Shown in pieces: positions 1 to 6,933 of a stretch of DNA of 64,000 nt (within the stretch, counting starts at the first letter, position 1; every line of letters begins with the position of its first letter). Source of the DNA: an uncultured Lachnospiraceae bacterium (GTDB lineage: Bacteria > Bacillota > Clostridia > Lachnospirales > Lachnospiraceae); contig CANQCY010000006.1 in NCBI GenBank assembly GCA_947591245.1, positions 18,268-82,267 on the forward strand, given 5' to 3'. The notes beneath the pieces were generated by a model that made no database searches, was not told where the DNA came from, and saw only the letters and a program-made list of their open reading frames with translations. The translations under genes and the position numbers were made by a program.

Positions 1-314
1 TTCTCCAATGTACCTGTGTTAGCTGCCTGAACTACCAGTTCACGAGTTCTCTGAAGAATTGCATGCTGCTGTTCCATAGCGCCTTCAGCCGTCTGAATCA
101 TTGCAATACCATCCTGCGCATTGTCAGAAGCTCTGTTCAGTCCGCGAACCTGAGCTCTCAGCTTCTCACTAATTGCAAGACCTGCTGCATCATCTGCCGC
201 ACGGTTTACTTTGTAACCGCTTGACAGCTTCTCTGCTGATTTTGAAAGGTTGTTGCCTACAATGCCCAACTGTCTGTTGGTGTTCATGGATCTCATATTG
301 TGCTGAATAATCAT
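1..314 (-). CDS. hag: Flagellin, N-terminal part (runs off window)
   Basis: Filament subunit exported by the flagellar type III system. The start ATG is at 314-312, preceded by AAGGAGG at 323-329. The visible 104 residues begin MIIQHN-like and carry the classic N-terminal D0/D1 flagellin signature: N-R-Q-L, then S-S-G-Y-K-V-N-R-A-A-D-D-A-A-G-L-A-I-S, then heptad-rich helix. The 3' end lies beyond base 1, so length and variable domain are unknown. It is the last gene of the late flagellar cluster, and it has its own sigma-28-type promoter at 498-524 and a long structured leader. The family call is near certain; whether it is the major or a minor flagellin cannot be told. Confidence 0.95.
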   Translation of the reverse strand, partial: MIIQHNMRSMNTNRQLGIVGNNLSKSAEKLSSGYKVNRAADDAAGLAISEKLRAQVRGLNRASDNAQDGIAMIQTAEGAMEQQHAILQRTRELVVQAANTGTLE

Positions 315-336
315 AATAATTACCTCCTTGTTTTAC

Positions 337-358
337 CGTCGCAAATCCATTTGCAACG
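337..358 (-). promoter_or_regulatory. Candidate CsrA-binding hairpin in flagellin leader
   Basis: On the transcribed strand a 9-bp stem (one G-U pair) closes a TGGA tetraloop; the core reads GCAAATGGATTTGC. A GGA in a small loop is the known CsrA/RsmA target. It ends 8 bases before the AAGGAGG ribosome site, which itself contains a second GGA. This two-site arrangement resembles the Bacillus subtilis hag leader, where CsrA blocks translation. csrA and fliW lie 4.4 kb away. Structure is seen; binding is inferred. Confidence 0.6.
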
Positions 359-399
359 TTGCTTTTAATTTTAGTTTTGATTTTGTTTATAATATCCGA

Positions 400-446
400 G
401 GAATCAAAACTCCGGTGCGGGCCCGGCACCAAAAGAATCTGATTCC
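400..446 (-). other. Long leader hairpin upstream of flagellin
   Basis: In the leader RNA an outer arm pair GGAATCA / TGATTCC (440-446 with 400-406) encloses an inner pair GGTGC / GCACC (426-430 with 414-418). No T-run follows, so it does not look like a terminator. Several GGA triplets lie in or beside it. It could stabilise the flagellin mRNA or present extra CsrA sites. Confidence 0.5.
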
Positions 447-497
447 ATCGGTTATTAACAGTTTTTTGTAATGCATCTTTTCTGTTTGACACTATAT

Positions 498-524
498 ATA
501 TCGGAGCATCTTTTTAAAACTTAA
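498..524 (-). promoter_or_regulatory. Sigma-28 (SigD/FliA) type promoter for flagellin
   Basis: Read on the minus strand: TTAAGTTT (524-517), 11 bases, TCCGATAT (505-498). The known sigma-28 consensus is TAAAGTTT-N11-GCCGATAA, so spacing is exact and most positions match. It would start transcription near 491 and give a leader of about 175 bases. Confidence 0.8.
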
Positions 525-585
525 CCCCTTTTTTTAATTTTATAAAAGAGTTTTTAGGGAGGCCTTATCCCGCATCTTTGGAGCG

Positions 586-927
586 TCAGGAATCCTCCTC
601 TTCCTCCTCAAGCAGAGAAGCATAATATCTCAGCGTGCACGCCATCTCTTCCCGGCATTCCTCATCTGTTTGGATCGCCGCGTCCGCCTGAAAGACAGCA
701 TTCTTTCCGAAAATAAAATTCATGTCACAGTCCAGCTCCTGTGCCAGAATATATGCATAAATACCGGAAAAACCAGTCTGTCCCGTCTCAATCCTATACA
801 AGGCGTCATCCGTAATATGAAAAATATCTGCCAGCTTCTGCCGGCTCATATTCTTCATTTCCCGAAATTTCTTGATATTTGCCCCTATTTCCGCATGAAT
901 ATTTTTCTCACGCAGCTCTCGTTTCAT
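586..927 (-). CDS. XRE-family helix-turn-helix regulator
   Basis: Protein of 113 residues with a Cro/CI-type HTH over about residues 12-68 (I-G-A-N-I-K-K-F-R, then M-S-R-Q-K-L-A-D-I-F, then D-A-L-Y-R-I-E-T-G). The C-terminal 45 residues are acidic, ending in a run of five glutamates. AAGGAG lies 8 bases before the ATG. It begins 20 bases after the fliT-like gene and sits just upstream of the flagellin promoter, so it is probably cotranscribed with fliS/fliT. A local role in flagellin expression is only an inference from position. Confidence 0.85.
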   Translation of the reverse strand: MKRELREKNIHAEIGANIKKFREMKNMSRQKLADIFHITDDALYRIETGQTGFSGIYAYILAQELDCDMNFIFGKNAVFQADAAIQTDEECREEMACTLRYYASLLEEEEEDS

Positions 928-947
928 TCAAATACTCCTTTGCTTGC

Positions 948-1436
948 CTACTTTTTCTGATTAAAAAAGTATGAATCTTCCGGTTTATGCACATTTGCCA
1001 TATTTTGATAATAGCTGGACGCCGTTTTATTATTTAAATGAAACTCCCGGATGCCTTTTCTCTGATTCGCTAAATACACCTTAAAATGCCCGCTATTCTG
1101 ATGCTCCAGCGCCTGAATCTGAATGCCCATTTCCGACACCTCTCCGATCAGCTTCTGCATCTTCTGTATTTGAGCCTTATAAAGAGAGCGATTTGACTGA
1201 ATCTCTCTCTCCACGCTTTGAAAAAGACGGTCAAACCCCTCGTCCAATTTATTTAACTCGTCGATCTGTTCTTCTTTTTCTTTCACGATCTCCAGAAAAC
1301 GGTCCGGATCCATCTCTTCGTCCTTGAGCAGGCTTTCCTGTTCCCTCGTCTGCTCGAGAAGGCGGGAGAGAATCCGTTTTTTTCGCTCCAGTGAATCCAC
1401 CATCATATCGGCATATACACGATTCTCATTTTCCAT
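948..1436 (-). CDS. FliT/FlgN-like flagellar coiled-coil protein
   Basis: Protein of 162 residues, almost entirely alpha-helical and charged, with heptad-like coiled coil over residues 10-110. It follows fliS by 30 bases, the position of fliT in Bacillus-type clusters, and its size and composition fit the FliT/FlgN family of export chaperones that hold FliD or hook-associated proteins. The C-terminal part (residues 115-162, with H-L-N-N-K-T-A-S-S-Y-Y) resembles the FlgN tail more than classical FliT. GAGGAAAG precedes the ATG. Which substrate it binds cannot be read from sequence. Confidence 0.65.
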   Translation of the reverse strand: MENENRVYADMMVDSLERKKRILSRLLEQTREQESLLKDEEMDPDRFLEIVKEKEEQIDELNKLDEGFDRLFQSVEREIQSNRSLYKAQIQKMQKLIGEVSEMGIQIQALEHQNSGHFKVYLANQRKGIREFHLNNKTASSYYQNMANVHKPEDSYFFNQKK

Positions 1437-1466
1437 ATCTTTCCTCGTTTCTATATTAATTCCTTG

Positions 1467-1847
1467 CTATTTTGGCAACACTTTATTCCGGCGCATGACT
1501 TCCTTCCACGTGTCCCTCATCTCACGGATATACTTTAATGTGTCTTCTATCACCTCGATATCCTTATGGATATTTCCCTCAATCAGCCTGCGGTAGATCC
1601 AGTCATACACGCGTTCAAAATCCTCCCAGACCGGGTATTTATGATCCAAAGTCACCCTGAGCTCCGTGATGATCGCCTGCGCTTTCTTCAGGTTCGTATT
1701 TGCCTCTTCATAATTTTTCTTCTCAATCGCCATGATACCGATATTGCAAAACTTGATCGCCCCCTCGTAGAGCATCAGTGTCAGCTCCGGCGGAGACGCT
1801 GTCAAAATAGCGTTTCTCTGATAGGCATTCAACTTGTTGGAATCCAT
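1467..1847 (-). CDS. fliS: Flagellar export chaperone FliS
   Basis: Cytoplasmic chaperone that binds the C-terminus of unpolymerised flagellin before export; in Bacillus it also feeds the FliW-CsrA switch. The 126-residue protein has the family N-terminus (A-Y-Q-R-N-A-I-L-T-A-S-P-P-E-L-T-L-M-L-Y-E-G-A-I-K), the N-L-K-K-A-Q-A-I-I-T-E-L helix, and a typical length. AAGGAGG sits 6 bases before the ATG. It lies between fliD and the fliT-like gene, as in other Firmicutes. Confidence 0.95.
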   Translation of the reverse strand: MDSNKLNAYQRNAILTASPPELTLMLYEGAIKFCNIGIMAIEKKNYEEANTNLKKAQAIITELRVTLDHKYPVWEDFERVYDWIYRRLIEGNIHKDIEVIEDTLKYIREMRDTWKEVMRRNKVLPK

Positions 1848-1877
1848 GCGAATCCTCCTTCTTTATTTATACCACAT

Positions 1878-1903
1878 AAAGAGCAAGACTGATCTTGCCC
1901 TTT
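1878..1903 (-). other. Intercistronic hairpin between fliD and fliS
   Basis: An 11-bp stem (one G-U pair) with a 4-base loop, arms 1878-1888 and 1893-1903, lies just upstream of the fliS ribosome site. On the minus strand no clear T-run follows, so it is more likely an mRNA processing or stability element than a terminator. The rest of the 106-base gap shows nothing else. Confidence 0.45.
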
Positions 1904-1953
1904 ATATTTTTCATTTTTTGTAATTATTGTACGCCCAAAATTCCATTTATCAA

Positions 1954-4104
1954 TCATCCGTTGCCAAACAAACCAGCCAGATTGCTCTGCTGCGACTGCA
2001 GCTTCGCCATCGCGGCCTCCATTCTGGAAAACTTTTTATAATAAGCGTCTTCCATGGCGGCCAGCTTCTCCTCCCATTTCGAGATATCTTTCTTGTAAGA
2101 ATCAATTTGTTCCTTCATCGTGATATCATTATAGAACGTCATTGCGCTGCTCGTCTTGCTGCCCGCCATCTTTTGGCTCATCGTAGAACGAAGATTCTCA
2201 AATATATCGGAAAGTACATTCATAACCGCTTCCGGATCATCCTCAAGCGCTTTCTTCAGCTTATCGTCCTGATCCGCATAGACTGCGTCATCCGTATCTC
2301 CGTAAATATGGAGCAGTCCTCCTTCGGTATAATCCGTCGAAGTCATAATTCCAAAGCTGGCAAGCGAATATGTCTTCCCATCATATGTCACCTGGCTCAT
2401 CATTGCCGAGCGCATACTTGAAATAATGCCATTGAGCGTCGAATCGTTGCGGAGAAGGGAGCCCTTAATTTTCTTCTCCCACTCCTCTACCTCATCATCG
2501 CTCAGCTCCTTTTTCTCTGCACTCGTCAACGGCTCATAACCTTTTGCCGACTCTGCGCCATAAAGCTCCTGCATCTCTTTCATGATGCTATTATACTCTT
2601 TCAGGAACGATTTCACTGAATTGTACACGCTTTCCACGTCATTACTTACAGAGAACGTAATCGGTCCGGTTGACGTAGTTAAACCGGTCAGTTCAATGCT
2701 CAGGCCGTTCGCCGAAACGGTTGATGTAGAAGACGTCAGCTCTGCCCCATTCAGAAGAACCTTACTATCCGACGCCTCTACAAGAGCCATGCCCTCCGGC
2801 TTGCCGCTCGTCGTCACGGTTCCATCCGGCGCCACCGAAATATCGGCAAGACCAAGACTGCTCAGCGCCGAACTCGCAAGCGCACTGTTACGGTCGGTAA
2901 TACTTGCATAATTCTGTACCGATGCCGAAATATCATTTTTAATGCTATCCTGCGTATAGGCAGACGTTCCATCAAAGGCCTTGATCTCGAGAGCTCCGCC
3001 TTCTCCCGTGCCATAATATTTTTTCTTCGCCTCTTCGCTGAGCGCATTGATATCCGCTTCCGATTTTCCGGCATACTTAGCCGCATCGATATCAAGCTTC
3101 GTCTGATCGTCTGTGCTGATCTGCTTATTTACAAAAGCTTCCGTCTTCTCAGCCGCTTTCGCCGCCACTGCCATTTCAAAATCGCCGGATGCGTAATTCC
3201 CTTTCAGGTTTCCGTCATCATCATAAAACTGAGACCTCAGCTCGTCCTCTGCCTCCGCCTTGTATGTGTCGTAATTTTCACTGTACAGTTTCGCTTTCAC
3301 ATAGGTTTTCGCCGCCTCTTCCGCCGCAGCTTCCTTTGTATCATAGACAGCCTTTGAGATAGAATCAAGGGCGCTATTGTATGCGTCGCTCCCTACCGGC
3401 GACGTTCGGAGCGCCGACATCGCCTCGTCAACCTTTTTCTTATTTGCCGATGACATTTCAGAATAACCGACTGCGTTATAAATCGCTTCCCTTCCGGAAA
3501 TCTCCTCACCGGTCAATCCGGACGACGTGATTGAAAACGCATTTTCAACCCCGCTCTCCTTACTGCTGATAAAGAAGCGTTTCTGCGTCGTATCATAACT
3601 TGCATTCAAACCCGCGCTCCGCAGCTCCGATGCAAATCCATCCAACGTCATATCCGCCGTGATCGTAATTTTGGTCGTCTTATCGCCAACCTTAACCTCG
3701 ATCTCCTTATTCACAAGAGACGGGTCAATGTCTGACAGCTTATCGCTTCCTGAAGCCGCGCCGATCTTGCCGCCGCTCAAATACTGGGTGGTCGCAATAT
3801 GCTGGATTTCCAGCGAATAGCTCCCGTTTACAGCGCCGTTCGAAGCCGTTACGCTCGCCTTCGTCGGATCGGAGACCGTAGCTTTTTTCGTACTGTAAGA
3901 TGACGCCAAACGCATCTTAGTTACATAGTTGTTATACAGATTTTTTAATTTTGTATTCAGTTCATCCCACTTCGTCTGCGTCCACTCAAGCTTGGTTCTT
4001 GATTTTACAAGTTTTGTCTTTTTCAAGCTCTGCGCCGACATAAGCGCCCCTACGATTGCCTCGGTATCAAGCCCGGAAGCAATGCCCGTCATACGAATAC
4101 CCAT
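1954..4104 (-). CDS. fliD: Flagellar filament cap protein FliD
   Basis: Distal cap (HAP2) that directs flagellin polymerisation. The 716-residue protein starts M-G-I-R-M-T-G-I-A-S-G-L-D-T-E-A-I-V, the FliD_N signature. It ends with the FliD_C pattern: a Y-N-S-I-M-K-E-M stretch, a G-I-M-T-S-T-D-Y block, A-V-M-N-V-L-S-D, and a final coiled coil (E-E-K-L-A-A-M-E-D-A-Y). It is longer than many FliD proteins (about 450-550); an Ala/Lys/Glu-rich helical insert at residues about 205-370 accounts for the excess. GGAGGAATTACT precedes the ATG. It follows flaG by 57 bases. Confidence 0.96.
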   Translation of the reverse strand: MGIRMTGIASGLDTEAIVGALMSAQSLKKTKLVKSRTKLEWTQTKWDELNTKLKNLYNNYVTKMRLASSYSTKKATVSDPTKASVTASNGAVNGSYSLEIQHIATTQYLSGGKIGAASGSDKLSDIDPSLVNKEIEVKVGDKTTKITITADMTLDGFASELRSAGLNASYDTTQKRFFISSKESGVENAFSITSSGLTGEEISGREAIYNAVGYSEMSSANKKKVDEAMSALRTSPVGSDAYNSALDSISKAVYDTKEAAAEEAAKTYVKAKLYSENYDTYKAEAEDELRSQFYDDDGNLKGNYASGDFEMAVAAKAAEKTEAFVNKQISTDDQTKLDIDAAKYAGKSEADINALSEEAKKKYYGTGEGGALEIKAFDGTSAYTQDSIKNDISASVQNYASITDRNSALASSALSSLGLADISVAPDGTVTTSGKPEGMALVEASDSKVLLNGAELTSSTSTVSANGLSIELTGLTTSTGPITFSVSNDVESVYNSVKSFLKEYNSIMKEMQELYGAESAKGYEPLTSAEKKELSDDEVEEWEKKIKGSLLRNDSTLNGIISSMRSAMMSQVTYDGKTYSLASFGIMTSTDYTEGGLLHIYGDTDDAVYADQDDKLKKALEDDPEAVMNVLSDIFENLRSTMSQKMAGSKTSSAMTFYNDITMKEQIDSYKKDISKWEEKLAAMEDAYYKKFSRMEAAMAKLQSQQSNLAGLFGNG

Positions 4105-4161
4105 AGTAATTCCTCCATTCCTCTTCTATTATCCTATCAGCATCAAACCAATAAAAACTTT

Positions 4162-4593
4162 CTATCTTTTCTCGTCCACCAGCATGCCCGCCAGTTCCCA
4201 GATCTTCTGCAGCATATCCAGAGATTTCTCCGGCGGGATTTCCCGAACCACTTCGTCCGTATCCTTGTCAATCACCTTGATCATGACGCGGTTTGTCTGC
4301 TCGTGATAGGAATACTCGCAACGCGTGTGTGACATTTTCAGATTTGCCCGTTTGACCGCATCGTCTACCGTCGCCTCGCTTGGCGCATGCTCTTTCTGCT
4401 GACCGCTTCCCTGCTGTTCAGCATTTCCTTTTGCCTCGACCGGCATCGGCCGTACTGCCGCCGCTGCGGCTTTTGATATGGCGGGGTCTGCATGCGCTGT
4501 ATCCGGCGTCTCCACCGTTTTTGGCGCGGATACCTTCACTGCTTCCGCAGATCCATAATTTGAGTTTACGCTTGTCATCATTCCTGCATCCAT
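4162..4593 (-). CDS. flaG: FlaG family flagellar protein
   Basis: Protein of 143 residues with a disordered Ala/Pro/Glu-rich N-terminal half and a conserved C-terminal FlaG domain (residues about 75-143: L-K-F-like strand, then N-R-V-M-I-K-V-I-D-K-D-T-D-E-V-V-R-E-I-P-P-E). FlaG proteins affect filament length and are usually found beside fliD, as here. I chose the ATG at 4593 because GGAGG lies 8 bases upstream; a longer frame to 4695 exists but has no ribosome site and would nearly abut csrA. Confidence 0.85.
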   Translation of the reverse strand: MDAGMMTSVNSNYGSAEAVKVSAPKTVETPDTAHADPAISKAAAAAVRPMPVEAKGNAEQQGSGQQKEHAPSEATVDDAVKRANLKMSHTRCEYSYHEQTNRVMIKVIDKDTDEVVREIPPEKSLDMLQKIWELAGMLVDEKR

Positions 4594-4698
4594 TTCCAAC
4601 ACCTCCATGTGTATCTTATGCAAACCATAAATATTCTTACTAAGGATATCGGCATGTGTATTAGAAAAGTTAACCTTTTCTTCCCTTTTTCCCAAATA

Positions 4699-4917
4699 TC
4701 AGCCCAAAACCCTGGACAACGCCTCCGGATCCGCCATCTTAACAGCCTCCGCATTTGCCTCCTGTATCTGAAGATAAATCTCCTTCCGGTAGACAGGAAT
4801 CGATTTCGGCGCATTGATCCCCACCTTGACCTGATCTCCCTTAATTTCCAATATGGTAATCTCAATGTCATCATTGATAATAATCGATTCATTTGTCTTT
4901 CTTGCCAGTGCTAACAT
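4699..4917 (-). CDS. csrA: Carbon storage regulator CsrA
   Basis: Small dimeric RNA-binding protein that blocks translation by binding GGA motifs; in flagellated Firmicutes its main target is flagellin mRNA, relieved by FliW. The 72-residue protein matches the family end to end: M-L-A-L-A-R-K with Leu4 and Arg6, [18 protein letters not shown], and Arg44 in P-V-Y-R-K-E-I-Y. The start is set by AGGAGG 9 bases upstream, inside the end of fliW; the gap to fliW is 4 bases, so the two are probably translationally coupled. Confidence 0.97.
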   Translation of the reverse strand: MLALARKTNESIIINDDIEITILEIKGDQVKVGINAPKSIPVYRKEIYLQIQEANAEAVKMADPEALSRVLG

Positions 4918-4921
4918 ACGA

Positions 4922-5377
4922 TCAAGCCTCCTTTTTCTCTTTGAGGATGTCGTAAACCTTATACCGAACCTCATAATCCTGATTTTCTACGATAACCTGC
5001 GCGCCCTTTCTCGTGTCGGCATTAATGATAATGGGCGCTTTCAAATTCACCGTCATCTTCTCTAAATCCGACGGAACGGTCATCGTAACAAGAATGACAA
5101 GGTTGTCGTCATTCAAGTCCCCAAGCCCTTTCAACAGTTCATCCTCGACCGTCGGATTGTAATCCTCTTTCACAATGAGCGGGTTGATAACCGGCAGCGC
5201 CAACGAAGGCTCATCCACACTCTGAAACCATGATATGTTTGTTCCGCCCTCTTTTTCGCAGTCGTACAGAATCGTGTATTTTCTATATTGATCAAAACCC
5301 ATCAATCCCTTTTCAAGGGTGATGATCTTTTCGTCCGGCAAGTCCTTTTCTCCAAAATATCTCGTTTTTACTAGCAT
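4922..5377 (-). CDS. fliW: Flagellar assembly factor FliW
   Basis: CsrA antagonist that also binds flagellin; when free flagellin falls, FliW is released and sequesters CsrA. The 151-residue length is normal and the family motifs are present: [12 protein letters not shown] near the N-terminus, S-L-A-L-P-V-I-N-P mid-protein, and [10 protein letters not shown] toward the C-terminus. It sits in the order flgL-fliW-csrA, 12 bases after flgL. AGGAGG precedes the ATG. Confidence 0.97.
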   Translation of the reverse strand: MLVKTRYFGEKDLPDEKIITLEKGLMGFDQYRKYTILYDCEKEGGTNISWFQSVDEPSLALPVINPLIVKEDYNPTVEDELLKGLGDLNDDNLVILVTMTVPSDLEKMTVNLKAPIIINADTRKGAQVIVENQDYEVRYKVYDILKEKKEA

Positions 5378-5389
5378 TCCGCTACCTCC

Positions 5390-6904
5390 TTAAATAAAGT
5401 CAAGAAGTGACGTCCCGATAATCTTGACCGTAGCCTGCAGCGCCGCCTGATAAAGCATATCCGCTTCTGTATAATCTACCAGTATCTCTTCCAGATCCAC
5501 ATTTTCATTCTCGGACTTCGCCTCGTCCGTATCGATCTTCAGCGTATCCAGCTGGCTCTGCGTCATCTTCATCCTGTTATATCTTGCGCCGTGTTCCGCA
5601 ACCGCCACATTGAGCGTACTTTTTGCATCCTGAAATACCGTGATGGCATGGGAAAACGTATTCGTGAGTACCGTGTTCTGCAACGCCATTTCAGTTGTGA
5701 TCTGGTCATATAATTCATTGAGGCCGGCAAGCTTCTCCGTATCATTCGGATCACAGTCTTCGATCCGCTTTCTCACTTCTGTTTGCGTCTGTTCCATAAT
5801 ATCCAGCTCATTGATCACATCCTGGATCTGATCCACCATGCGCCCGATCGAAGCATCGAATGCATTGCACCCAAGCGTATTTACCGTCAGCAGCTGGCTG
5901 AAATTAATCTGATAATTAATCTGCTGTTCCTTCACCTTGTCATAGACCTTCGTGACGCCTGTCACATTGTTGACAGCCGTACAGTTGAAATAATGCTCCG
6001 GCCGGATATCATTCTTTTTAAACTCCGTTTTCGGATAAACAACCGTCATATCCGAACCGGCACGAATCGAATCATAGACATTCTGGCCAAACACCAGCTC
6101 CCCGCTCTCCGGAACATAATACACTTCATCCTCGGCCGGCTTGTAGTGCTCATTATAAACCGTATTATCCCGAATGCTCTTTACAATAATTTTGTCCTCC
6201 GGTATCGTCTGCAAAACCCCATCCTTATCCCTATACGTAATCGATACTTTCACGGGATCGCCGTCAATCGTCTTGCCGTCGCAGTTATTGTAGGACAATG
6301 ACACCTTGTGCGTCTCTAAAAACCGGGACGCCGCCTTCGCATAATCGTCTGCCGTGCTGCCGTCCGCATATTCCGGCTGCCCATATACAAAATTCTCGGT
6401 GCGGATGTCATTGACATGCATCTCTTCCGTAATCATATATGTTGTGTCTGTCTGATCTTTATCAAACAGGAGCGGTACATCCGTCCTGAATCCGGTAAAC
6501 AAATAACGGCCTGCATAGTCCGAATTGGCATTCTGCTCATAAATAAACCCTCGGTACTCCCTGAGCTGCTGCGCGATCGTGCTCCGGTCGTTCGCATTGT
6601 TCGGGTCGTTAGCGGCATTTGTTACATATTCTATCATCGTGTCAAGTATTGAATTCGCCGTACTCATCGGTTTTTCCGTAGCATCCATCCAGTTCTCGGC
6701 GTCATCACAGTTTTTCAAATACTGGTTAATCTCCGCCATCGTCGTGCGGTACTTGAGGGCGCGAACGGCGATCGTCGGATCATCGGATGGTCTCGTAATC
6801 TTCTTCTGCGTCGCATACTGTTCAAAATAATTATTATATGCCGCCTTATTCCTCTGAATATGAAGCATCGAATTATTTCTCATCATGTTATTGGTTACTC
6901 TCAT
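5390..6904 (-). CDS. flgL: Hook-filament junction protein FlgL
   Basis: HAP3 that joins the FlgK zone to flagellin. The N-terminus (M-R-V-T-N-N-M-M, then Q-R-N-K, then K-K-I-T-R-P-S-D-D-P) is the flagellin-like FlgL signature, and the C-terminal 100 residues form the matching helix (D-L-E-E-I-L-V-D-Y-T-E-A-D-M-L-Y-Q-A-A-L-Q-A). At 504 residues it is far longer than the roughly 300 typical of FlgL; the extra sequence is a beta-rich domain at about residues 180-340. It follows the second flgK by 29 bases. Confidence 0.93.
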   Translation of the reverse strand: MRVTNNMMRNNSMLHIQRNKAAYNNYFEQYATQKKITRPSDDPTIAVRALKYRTTMAEINQYLKNCDDAENWMDATEKPMSTANSILDTMIEYVTNAANDPNNANDRSTIAQQLREYRGFIYEQNANSDYAGRYLFTGFRTDVPLLFDKDQTDTTYMITEEMHVNDIRTENFVYGQPEYADGSTADDYAKAASRFLETHKVSLSYNNCDGKTIDGDPVKVSITYRDKDGVLQTIPEDKIIVKSIRDNTVYNEHYKPAEDEVYYVPESGELVFGQNVYDSIRAGSDMTVVYPKTEFKKNDIRPEHYFNCTAVNNVTGVTKVYDKVKEQQINYQINFSQLLTVNTLGCNAFDASIGRMVDQIQDVINELDIMEQTQTEVRKRIEDCDPNDTEKLAGLNELYDQITTEMALQNTVLTNTFSHAITVFQDAKSTLNVAVAEHGARYNRMKMTQSQLDTLKIDTDEAKSENENVDLEEILVDYTEADMLYQAALQATVKIIGTSLLDFI

Positions 6905-6933
6905 AGCGTTTCACGACCTTTCTTAGATAATTT

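Noticed and set aside
190..492. A 100-codon open frame antisense-adjacent to the flagellin start
   Set aside because: It lies in another frame over the flagellin start and its leader, has no ribosome site, and the composition is not protein-like.
4105..4160. Sigma-28-like promoter before fliD (GAAAGTTT and GCTGATAG)
   Set aside because: The spacing is about two bases too long and the -10 core is TGAT instead of CGAT; fliD is adequately explained by cotranscription.
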